From: Aldrovandia affinis
Lineage: Eukaryota; Chordata; Actinopteri; Notacanthiformes; Halosauridae
Direction: 5' to 3'
DNA: 64,000 nt
NCBI GenBank assembly: GCA_029706075.1
Contig: JAINUG010000109.1
Location: forward strand, 1,888,501 to 1,952,500
Within the stretch, counting starts at the first letter, position 1, and each line of letters opens with the position of its first letter. The position numbers and the translations under genes are program-made. Positions 52,693 to 64,000 of the stretch are shown here, in pieces. The notes below the pieces were generated by a model that was not told the origin of the DNA, ran no database searches, and saw only the letters and a list, made by a program, of their open reading frames with translations.

Positions 52693-53486
52693 TGTAAACT
52701 ATGCTCAGACAGACTTTTGCCAAAACTGACAAACTTATTTACAAACAGCATGGCTACCATGTCCATCTTGGAGGAAGGCGTGGTGGTGTTGCAGTTTGAC
52801 TCGATTTGGGGTTGGCTTTTTCTGTCCACCAATCCAAACCTGCTGTTTTCCAACAGATTTCCAACAGTTTTTCCAACAATCTTCAAGAGCCACCTCTAGA
52901 GGAGATTACACTATATCCAAACGCATTTCATCATTTGGTCAATCAGCATTCTCTATAAAAGTCTCTAAACATTTCCAAACTCAATTCACTACCAACTGAT
53001 ATTAAGAGATGCAGTAGTTTTTGTAATTTCACCTCGCAATTTAGATTGGTCATCAATCATAACATATGTATATTCTCACTGATACTATCAGAAATAATTA
53101 TATTTTTAATGTAATAACCAATTGCTTTTTAACTGTATTTTAATACAGCAATAGTTTGAAGTGGTAAGCTGGATGTCACAAACCCAACACCTACCTCAGA
53201 TGATTTGATTCTTGTTCTTTATTCTATGTACAGTTATATAATCACTGGCACGCACATTCCAAATGAATCGCACACACTTCTATAATTATGCTAAAGTGCA
53301 CTTCCATTTGTAATCACACACTCTGTTCTTTATATGACTGATTAGGCTGCAGATAGCATAGGCCCTGGAAGAATGTGGGCCTGCTCAATGTCTTTATGTA
53401 TCTTGAAATTTTATAAAAACAATTGAACACTGACGTCCAGAATTATCTACCTGTCCGAGGATTTATAAACGGTATGTCTATACCTA

Positions 53487-55086
<1,600 letters not shown>

Positions 55087-55119
55087 TATATGTGTTTGTG
55101 GATGCATTTTATGTTATTT

Positions 55120-55270
55120 AATTCGATTTTTTGATATAGTTTTATTTTCTGTAGTTTATTGTGGACAAGCGTTGGAAATTAACACTTGGCTATAAACACT
55201 TAAAACAATGCTTATTTTTTCACATTGTAACAATACTTTTCCTCTGTCCCTGATAAATAAATAAGCGAAG
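55120..55270 (+). repeat. interspersed repeat (LINE-like 3' tail), copy 2
   Basis: It shares ctgtagtttattgtggacaa, ggctataaacac, cattgtaacaatac and gtccctgataaataaataa with 33750-33900. It begins just after the full-length Tc1. Confidence 0.55.
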
Positions 55271-55614
55271 GGCTCCTCAATGCGACACAGCTGTAGCTCG
55301 GCTCGATTTATTGTCGATTTTGAATGGAAGCACCACCCTTCTCTCATGAAAGAGTATTAATACTTACCTCCCCCCCACCTGTGTTTATTTTATGTTCCTG
55401 AAAGACACCGCGCTCCTCCTCCGGATTGCTGGATTTAAGCCCCTCCTGTAAACCTCTGGTGCCGTCAAACTGAGATAACCTGGAATATGTGCGTGTTTCG
55501 AATGCTATTCAGCGCCGCAATTCAGTTATCAGAGAGAGAGACAAACGCAGATCAACAACTCTGATGGTTGTGGAAAATGTGACATGTATCCATTGCAGAG
55601 CTTTGAGGAGGCAT

Positions 55615-55776
55615 TACAGGCATTTAGCAGACGCTCTTATCCAGACTTACAGTTTACATTTCTTTACATACAATCCATTTATATAGCTGGATATTAACTG
55701 AAGCAATTCAGGTTAAGTACCTTGCTCAAGGGTACAACGGCAGTGTACCCCTAACCATTATACCACACTGCCGCCT
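55615..55776 (-). mobile_element. tRNA-headed SINE with L2-type tail, minus strand
   Basis: On the plus strand: tail ggcatttagcagacgctctt atccag, body ttaagtaccttgctcaaggg, head cctaaccattataccacact gccgcc. The head end is duplicated (accacactgccgcc again to about 55794). Confidence 0.75.
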
Positions 55777-55862
55777 GCATACCACACTGCCGCCTACTTC
55801 CGCCTAGTTTACAGGGGATTACCCCCACCCCCTCTCTGAATCATTAACTGGGTCGATGCTCT

Positions 55863-56319
55863 CTAGTTCGGGGTCTGGCCACATGTCCTAGGATCTCTTG
55901 GGACAGGAACATTTATCCCCCTCTCCAAAACCAGACAAACCTTGTTCAGAGGACAACGGGACACACTGGTATTCTCACTGACTAAGGTTGTCAGAATTTT
56001 TTGTTCTGGTTTTCCTGAAAGTAAGACTTGACTTAACACATCCCCCTCCCCAACTCCAACACAAAGTGTTGCCTTGATTTTGGCAGCTACTGGTATATCT
56101 ATAGCATCTTCCTGATGGATGTGGGCAGATCTCACTTGCTCCATTTATATGTGCGTAAACTTGTGCAAATGTAGAATGCCCATTCCCATGTCTGTGAGCC
56201 TGGCCCAATGGAACCATAACCTTAACACTTTTTACTGAGTCAACCATGGGTTGTGTAAAGGCAAAGCGACGTACCCTACAGCTGCATAGATCGAACATTC
56301 TCACATGCAAATGATTCAT
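55863..56319 (-). other. unrecognised partly open region
   Basis: Two overlapping minus-strand frames of about 93 and 114 codons cover 450 bp. They include CSCRVRRFAFTQPMVDSVKS and IHQEDAIDIPVAAKIKATLC, which look protein-like in composition, but I recognise no family. It could be a remnant of a mobile-element or host gene, or chance. No splice signals or neighbours help. Confidence 0.2.
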
Positions 56320-56529
56320 GAATTCATTACTGGGGGGTCCCGTGACTTTGGGGGTGTTTTGTGCACAAGTAAAACCAGCTGTTCTAAGTTAGAAATTGGC
56401 TGCGGATGTGATCTGGCCCATTTTGTCAACAACTGATGGATCAGAATTGCTCCGTTTCAGCATTCTAGACTTAAATACATATTAATTTCATTTCAGAATC
56501 TAGATTCTAGATAGATTTAGAATGGTTTA

Positions 56530-56561
<32 letters not shown>

Positions 56562-56562
56562 T
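56530..56562. repeat. short GT microsatellite
   Basis: About 15 GT units. Confidence 0.85.
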
Positions 56563-57856
56563 CTGTCAAATGTCCAATGAAATTGAGTCTGCGTTAAACA
56601 AAGACTGTTGGCCCTCAATGGTATTTCACAAGAACATACCCATTTAGATTGTTTGGCTTTGCAAATTTTAGGACAGTCAGAATACCGCTTTTTTAATCAC
56701 TGGCCTTCTGGTTCTGACCAGGGCCTCGCCAGGAAAGAACTGGAGCTGGAGTGGATTTGGAGAAGAGAATGTTGCTGTGTTCCACAGGTCCATGTTCTGA
56801 TGACTTGATCTCAGCTGGCCCACAAGCTGCCCAATGCCAGATTAATGTTGAAGTGCTCCAAGCAGGGTCTCTTCCAAGCAGCCCAGTGTAAGCCAAGAGA
56901 CGCCACAGAGATGGCTCACATTTCCGGGGTGTTCCTGCCAAGCTCCCCAAGCTGTAGGGTGTTGGGCGCCATGGACTCCCAAGAGCCAGCTATCTCCTCA
57001 TGCCTCCCATTATTACGCCCCAGGGAATAAATTCATGGCCCTGAGCCTCGAACCGTCCTCAGTGTGAGTCCACCTTCCTGGCAGGAGTTTTCTGGCTGCC
57101 ATGCCCTCTCCATAAATCAGGCTTTAGAGCTCTCTACCCAGACCGCGGGCGCAGCAACACTTGCTGCGCATTTGGCTGAGATAAGGGATGGCAAAATCCA
57201 TCCCGTGAGTGTCATGTACGCTGTGTCGTTAAATGTTCAAATGCAGGCGATTTTGGGACACGCTCGTAGTCTGCCGATGGACTGCCTCCCACCTGCCTCC
57301 CTTATCTCCCTGTAACCAGGGGATGACATTTCAATTGGAAATCGTTCCATTTAAAATGTATTCACTTTCAGCGGAGCTGTGCTGTTAACTGTTCAACACC
57401 CCTGAGCGCATTTGGGAAGCAGTATTGGTTTCCGTGCTAGAGCATCCAGAATATGTTTAATTTTTTACGTGTATGACTTCAGTGCTTTTATAATCTTTAA
57501 TAAACAATCAAACAAACGCGTTACTGTCACAGAACACATGCTGGCTCATGTCAATATGTCCGAGCTTCCCCTCTAAAGGCCTCTACATGCTTCTACATAA
57601 CTTGTGCGACTTCTTTGCGGTTCATGCAATGCAACAATGTCGCAAGCACAATTTATATGTCTGCAAAGGCTATGCACAGCCTATGCAACATGGTGTCCTT
57701 ACACTTCTGCACACTAGTAGGTGTCAGTGTATTGAACAAGGTCGATAAGGTTTTCATGAATGCAGGGAAACTCCTGTACCTTCGAACTTCTTCAACCAAT
57801 CTTTCCTGAAGCTGGTTCATTTTATACCGTGTCGAACAAATGATGCTAGCTATCTA

Positions 57857-58266
57857 CACTACCGGTCAAAAGTTTTAGATCACCCCCATTTTCCAGTTTT
57901 TACTGAAATTTAAGCAGTTCAAGTCCAGTGAATAACCTGAAATGGTACAAAGGTAAGCGGTAAACTGCCAGAGGTTTAAAAAAGTAAAAAAGTTTAGATT
58001 ACCAAAAACTGAAAAGTAATGTACATTTTTTGGCAGTGAGTAGTTTCCTACACCATCAAAAGGCACTTGGAAACTGAAGGAAACTCTGACAGGAAGAGGT
58101 CTGGCAGACCCAAAGCCACAACAAAATCAGAAGACAAGTTTCTGAGAGTCAACAGCTTGCGTGATAGATGGCTCACAGGACAACAGTTTATTCACTGGAC
58201 TTGAACTGCATACATTTGAGTAAAAACTGTAAAATGGAGGTGTTCTAAAACTTTTGACTGGTAGTG
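57857..58266 (+). mobile_element. internally deleted Tc1-type element, 410 bp
   Basis: Ends CACTACCGGTCAAAAGTTTT and AAAACTTTTGACTGGTAGTG are near-perfect inverted repeats, flanked by TA on both sides (57855-57856, 58267-58268). The inside keeps only a piece of the N-terminal transposase (RSGRPKATTKSEDKFLRVNS with the GRPK motif). It is a non-autonomous deletion product. Confidence 0.88.
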
Positions 58267-59149
58267 TATATCGTTAGCTACTAGCTCAATGAACTGTGAT
58301 CTATGAACTATGACAGCTCTGCCTCCAATCGCTAACCAACCAATCAATGATGTCCAACATCTACGTGAACGGTTGCGCTGCGGTCACGAGTTAGATTTTT
58401 GTGCTAGGTACGTGACACCCTCTGAAACCCCCTCTGCGTAGGTCGCAAAGGTTGCATTGATGTTGCAGAGCCCTGGTTGTGTTGCTATCCTGTTGTTGTC
58501 CTTCGAGTATGTAGAGGCCTTCGTCATCACATCAACATTAGCCTACTGTTTCACTGATAACACTGTAAATAACATTATACCATAGTAAAGGAGGAAATAG
58601 GCCAAACTAAAGCTGATTACGATAATACCGAAACACGGCAAAATACTGGAAGTGTACCCTAAGTGCTGTATTCTGCAGTTATTAAATAATTAAGATGAAT
58701 ATGATGGGGATCTAACTCGAGTCAATGAGATGCTTTTATAAGTCCCTACCAGTACATTAACACATCAGCAGCCTTACTGTTGGTAGGCTTTTCCAATAAT
58801 GATACAACATAATACAGAGTAAATTGCAAATAACAATGGACATTTAATGTAGCTTAAAATGTCCCATGGTTTAATTACGTATAAATGTGTTTGACAAAGT
58901 AAAGATGTGTGGCCTTTGTAATAGCCTACTTACACGTGGAGCATCGAGTTCCGGCGGGGGAATGTTCTTTGTTCAAGCAAAGATAATTACGAATGTAGTG
59001 TACTCTTTTGAGAACATAATTGTTGGCTTTGATAATGTCCAAAACCGATGTAAAGAGATACATTGTTTAATTCGGAAGTGAACTGGAATAGAATATATCT
59101 TTTTTTGCATGTGTTTAATGGGCTAGATTAAATAAATTCATTTCAGCTG

Positions 59150-59310
59150 TGGATTAGCGTCTGAATCACTGGGTATTGCGCGTCCCAGACAGGTGTGCTG
59201 TTGTCACTCTACTACAGCTCGTCGCAGTAACGCGTCCCTGCGCTGCTCAACGCTTTAAAAAACGCCCGTCCCCCTCCCTCTCGCCCTGAGCTGTGTGCAG
59301 GTAACATACA
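59150..59310 (+). promoter_or_regulatory. weak promoter-like, CpG-richer patch (speculative)
   Basis: A local rise in CpG (cgtcgcagtaacgcgtccct, caacgctttaaaaaacgccc) with a TATA-like tttaaaaaa, followed about 45 bp later by a donor-like gtgtgcag/gtaaca at 59297-59304, could be the first exon of an unseen downstream transcript. There is no coding sequence to support it. Confidence 0.15.
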
Positions 59311-60900
59311 CAAACTCAATTAAACGAGTTGGGGTTCTTTTTGCTGACAGTCATCCAGGAGAATGCAAAATGAGATGTCAGACTCGCACTTTATACCCAC
59401 TGGCACGGCAAAGCCCAGGTCGAACATGAAACAATGTGCATGGCGGCGCTGTTAAATTAGATTAGGCGCACATCCCAGGCTCTGTTTGGGGGCTGAGACA
59501 TCTCTTCGACTCCTGCTGCATCTAACAGATTCATCCCTCTTTCATTTGACTGCTGTGTGGAACCTCTGAGTCCAGAAACAGCCACGCTCACCACGGTCAC
59601 GGTGCGAGTGATATCACACAATCAACAGTGCGGAACCGATGCGAATGCAGCACCTGGCTGTGGGTTCAATTGCGGGTTTTTCCCGTTATAGGTCCACAGC
59701 CCGGCGAACTGGACTCAAGAGGCTCAGTGTCCGTAGTGGAGTAACCTAATTCAAAATTTTAATTTAAAACTGGTCGATAAGTCACCTCTTGTCCACCAGG
59801 GGGCGCAACGCCGCCTGACCACCTGCCTAAAGTCATTGCATTAACTGCAATGAGAGTGCGCGAGAAGGGAAATTCACCTCCAAATTGCATACCATTGCCT
59901 TTCAGGGACACCTTATTTTTCCATTTAAGTTTTAATACATGGACACTCCTAATACACAGTGTGAGTTATTTTGGTCTTGTAACAACTAATACTGGATATT
60001 GACTAATACGTAATTAACATGGTCCTCTATGTGTTGTTGAATGGGGTGCCATTTGGACATTTGAACATTTTCAACATTGCATCAGAAAAAAGGATGTGTT
60101 TAACCTTCAGAAAAACTTGTTTTCCCATCTCAGGCCAAGAGATTTATTTTATGACATGAGCTGCTTTGTCCCTCAACCATGTTATACATCAACCCCTTAT
60201 AAAACTGCCTGAATATGATTTAAAATCATAATTTACATAAATCCGGAATTTTAATGTCAGTCAGGTGTTCCTTATTTAAGTATATTAAAAAAACAATACA
60301 AAACTAATCAAATATATCAAAATTTTACAATTCTTAGACATGTAATTGGCATTTTGCATGTAAAGGAACATGTTTTTTTCTTACAAATTGTACATATTAA
60401 TGATTTTATCCAAATGTTTTAGAAAAGATGATTGTTCCAACAATTGAATTAACATTAAATCAAATATGATTCAATACAAGCAGTGATGTCATATTATTTT
60501 CATAAGAAAATAAGCAAGTAACAAGGCTGAAACTTAGATAACAGGATTGAAAATTAACAGGGTGGAGGGGACGAAATATGCTACTTTATAATCTGTATAG
60601 TTTTACACCTGAATTCAGACCCAAATACTGCATACAAATAAACAGGGACAAGTGTGTGAAACACAAATTATCAAAAATCTTTTTGAACATCAGAAAATCA
60701 TTAGTCAAAAGCATTAAAACATGCCTGTGTAGTTACATAATACCTCAAATGTAACAATATAAAATCATTTTTAAAACATTCTGAACAAGTTTCAAAGTGT
60801 TCTTTAAACTTTTTAAATGAATGAAAGGAAATAATATTTATTTATCAGATTTTCTAACTTTTTCTTCTTTATTTCTGATTTTCTTGCAGACTCATTCATT

Positions 60901-61617
60901 TCAACATGGCAGCACTGCCACATTTATACGCTGGAACCGCGTTTTGTATTTCTCAGTTTGTTGTTTCTTCAGATTTGTCTTCAATTGACTTATTGTTTGG
61001 TGCAGCTTCAGTCTTATCTGTCTGGACCTTATCTTCTCCTGTTCACGTTGCCTAAAACACATTACACACAGTAAACTATGATTAATTAGTCACTCTACTA
61101 AACAATTGGTCAATCAATTAATCCAATGGAGTTTTCTTTGATATTGCATTACAATATAAAGATACATAATGTTGGTTGATAGGGATTTTTTCCTACTGAC
61201 TGTGGGGTATCATTGAAAGAGACCTTTTTGCCCCGAGGGCACACTTTGCTCATTCAGTGAAATGTTTCGCACACTTAAATAATATATGCATTGAACTGAA
61301 ACTGCCTGTTGTCCTGACCTTGAAGAACCTGGCTCTGGGTTCAGCTCTGGGGACTGCTCTGGAGGGGTGGTCAACTTTTTGAAAGCTAATTCCCTGGCCT
61401 TGCTCCTTTTGTAAGCCTCTCTCCACTTTCTCTGCTGTATACGCTTTCCTCTCTCATTAAGGTCTTTAATTGTCTTCTTCCTGCCCGTTTCTATGTCATT
61501 TCTCCATTTTTCTCACTCTTTCTGCAAATACCTCTCTCTCCTCTCTGGGTCTGCATCACGATGGGCGCGATAATGCTGTTGCTTTTCAGCCGCCGTTAGT
61601 GGTGGGTTTAAAGATGG
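60901..61617 (-). pseudogene. broken spliced frame of an unidentified multi-exon family
   Basis: On the minus strand an exon 61617-61319 begins after a good acceptor (atatttgcag) and reads PSLNPPLTAAEKQQHYRAHR, DADPERRERYLQKE, EKWRNDIETGRKKTIKDLNE, RGKRIQQRKWREAYKRSKAR, then ends at AAG/gtcagg. A second exon 61051-60901 after gtgttttag joins in frame (split Arg codon) and reads QREQEKIRSRQIRLKLHQTI, SQLKTNLKKQQTEKYKTRFQ and ends in a stop. The product is basic, with a probable coiled coil. One in-frame stop interrupts the first exon. The YRxxRDADPERRxxYLxKE pattern resembles uncharacterised fish predicted proteins I have seen, but I cannot name the family. Confidence 0.55.
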
Positions 61618-62347
61618 CTGCAAATATTACATTCACATTGTTAAATTGATATTAGTGTAGATTTGCATAATTGTAACTATATGGTTGCAGTGTTAAGTGG
61701 TCCTTAGCAGTAGGCCTAAATGATGGAACATGGAGCCACATAACCTACTGTATAACTAACTGTACACATACAACTTACACACGAGAATATAAATATAGAA
61801 TACAATATATAAATCAATGTTTTATGCCAATTTATCAAGGGATAACATACCAAACAGTGTGATATAAAAAGCTGAGAACACAGAAATCAACTTTCAATAG
61901 TTTTGGGGTTAGGCAACAAATAATGAACACTGTCTATAGACATTGTGGTGAAAATCCAATGATAATGATTGATAGATTATATGAATTCTTAGCATTTATG
62001 CATGTGATCCCCATTGAAATGTATGTACATGGGGTGAAGCCCTGTGTGGTATTTCAATCCATGTTATGGTAACATAATTCAACCCTGTTGCTTTTAAACA
62101 AATAACAGGGTTGAAAGTAACAGGGTTGAGGTTTTAGGCTAAAGTCAGCCATTACTCCAGATGTGGGTGGAAAGCATGGGACCACATGCTATGCATGAAA
62201 TAAGGAATTACATACATTTTCCTAAAAGAATTAAACATTTTAAAAGTCATCATCTTTCTATCTTTACTTTGGGTAACAGGATTGAAAGGTTGAGCTTGAC
62301 GTTCTCGGCCAATACTTACAAAACAATGAAAACTAGACAAAATGAAT

Positions 62348-62708
62348 CCATCCATCCATCCATTATCTAAGCCGCTTATTCCTGGTCAGGGTCGCGGGGG
62401 GCTGGAGCCTATCCCAGCATGCGTTCCGGGCGAGAGGCAGGAATACACCCTGGACAGGTCGCCAATCCATCGCAGGGCACACACACCATTCACTCACACA
62501 CTCATACCTACGGGCAATTTAGACTCTCCAATTAGCCTAACGTGCATGTCTTTGGACTGTGGGAGGAAACCGGAGTACCCGGAGGAAACCCACGCGGACA
62601 CGGGGAGAACATGCAAACTCCGCACAGAAAGGCCCCCGGCCTGGATTTGAACCCGAGACCTTCTTGCTGTGAGGCGACAGCGCTATCCACTGCACCACCG
62701 TGCCGCCC
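62348..62708 (-). mobile_element. V-SINE copy with 13-bp target-site duplication
   Basis: A (CATC)n tail, agccgcttattcctggtcag, the central domain near gtgggaggaaaccggagtac and the tRNA-derived head at the right end. It is flanked by perfect copies of AGACAAAATGAAT at 62335-62347 and 62709-62721, which fixes both borders. It is very close in sequence to the copy at 26.8 kb. Confidence 0.95.
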
Positions 62709-62829
62709 AGACAAAATGAATGAGAGGACTTAATGTTCCAAAAGACCCAGATGATGCACTTTCCTGTTGATCATGTGACTTGTGGAATATTATTACATTA
62801 TTTGAAAGGGGTAAATGTTCCGGTAACAG

Positions 62830-63420
62830 TGTGAGGTATGGGATAAGGACCCAGACGCAGACCAGGATTAGGCAAAAAGAAACGTTTAATTCAGGCAGGG
62901 GTCAAAACCAGTAGACAGAGTAGCAAAGACACAAAATCGAAATCCAAGAGCATAGTCAAAAAACAATCCGAAAAGTCAAAACCAAGAAATCAGAAAAGGC
63001 AAACAGAATCGGCAGGCAAACTCGAAGTGAAAACGGAAGGGGTGTCTCGGGAAAATACAACAGACTCTGGCTTACTGATAATTGGCACAGGGAATGAGGA
63101 TCAGCGTTCTGACAAAGAGTGAACATAAACACAGAACTTATATACAAGCAGGGAATGGAAACACAATAGGAATCAGATGTGATTGGGAGGAGAGAAGGGC
63201 AGGAACACAGGTGAGAACGATAGGATTCACTAATACAATAATGAGGGGAAAAAGAAAGACATGGACTGGGAATCACATAGACACATTGACAATATACGAC
63301 CTGGAAGAGCAGGCAGACACATGCACAGTTCGAAGGGGAGGAACGCATAGAGAGAATCTGTGTGCAGATAAAGCGGAACATGAGAAGCGTACAGGGATAG
63401 GACAACGAGAGAGAGAATGA
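62830..63420 (-). mobile_element. possible solo LTR of a retrovirus-like (Ty3/gypsy-type) element, fossil
   Basis: Read on the minus strand, the stretch has a TATA-like tatataagttctgtg, a polyadenylation-like AATTAAACG region and an end with CTGCGTCTGGGTCCTTATCC, an order typical of fish LTRs. No internal coding region or second LTR was seen. The borders are estimates and the family is uncertain. Confidence 0.35.
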
Positions 63421-64000
63421 TAGTGATAGATAGAAGCGTGAGATAATTAGTAATTAGTAATGATAGTAACTTAATCTAAATCCCTAATGTTAGTAGATTA
63501 GTACTATATACATCTAACTAATATATACAAAGTGTTATAGAAAGAAAGAAGGAAGTAAAACGAAATAAGAAACTAACACAGAAAAACCGTAAAGTTGAAT
63601 TTCCCGAAGTGCATGACAAAGACAAGGAGTGGATCTCGAACAACAAGGAACGATGACAGACGGGGAACAGAACGTGAATGAATGATAATATAAACAAAGT
63701 ACAAAAACAAACCGGACAGATATTGCAAAACATAACAAATAGGGTTGAAAGTAGTTTGAGGGATGCAACTAACATTTCAATTTTAATAAATTATCATGAA
63801 TTGATCATAAAAATACATGTTTTAAGAATAAAAGTACAAATGTGTTTACACAACAATACTAAAATTAGCTGATTATTTGAGGATTTGAATTATTACATTT
63901 CAAAATAGACTTTGGATGCAACGAAGTGGGACATGTCAGAATGCTGACTTTCAATGGTAAAACAACGTTTTTTTTAATATTGTTTTCAGTCTGCTTTTTA

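Overview
This window is ordinary nuclear DNA of a ray-finned fish, almost certainly a teleost. The evidence is a split vertebrate gene with long introns and canonical GT-AG junctions, dense fish-type Tc1 transposons, V-SINE copies, tRNA-headed SINEs that share their 3' tail with L2-clade LINEs, and many CA/GT microsatellites. The L2 tail resembles the UnaL2/UnaSINE type first described from eel, but the sequence does not allow a species call.

The one host gene is zeb1 (zinc finger E-box binding homeobox 1), on the + strand. Seven coding exons are visible: 24708-24896, 35092-35250, 37864-38066, 39412-39520, 41390-43176, 45297-45468 and 47024-48097. The short first coding exon was not found and probably lies upstream, so positions 1-24707 read as the 3' part of a very long intron 1. 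The protein has four N-terminal and three C-terminal zinc fingers, a divergent homeodomain, three CtBP-type motifs and an acidic tail. Exon phases all agree with human ZEB1, except that no equivalent of human coding exon 3 is seen. The 3' UTR (about 48098-50230) carries ten seed matches to the miR-200 family, which preserves the known ZEB1/miR-200 loop. The sequence as given breaks the zeb1 frame in two places in the large exon and about three in the last exon, all in or near G/C-rich or purine runs. These look like sequence errors, but that is not proven.

Layout: 1-24707, intron 1 with a Harbinger-like element, minisatellites, a Tc1 copy with a 261-codon transposase frame, SINEs, an L2 fragment and a few stretches that may be conserved regulatory DNA. 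24708-48097, zeb1 exons with introns full of palindromic MITEs, Tc1 fragments, a V-SINE inserted into a Tc1 copy with a 12-bp target duplication, and a tandem repeat that has copied the end of exon 8. 48098-50230, 3' UTR. 50231-64000, no recognised functional gene: a full-length Tc1 copy, an internally deleted Tc1 copy, more SINEs, a broken spliced reading frame of an unidentified family at 60.9-61.6 kb, a V-SINE with a 13-bp target duplication and a possible solo LTR.

No novel multi-gene system was found. The points most worth a second look are the miR-200 site cluster, the frame breaks in zeb1, the exon-8-end duplication, the unidentified spliced frame near 61 kb and a perfect 23-bp hairpin at 23.3 kb.
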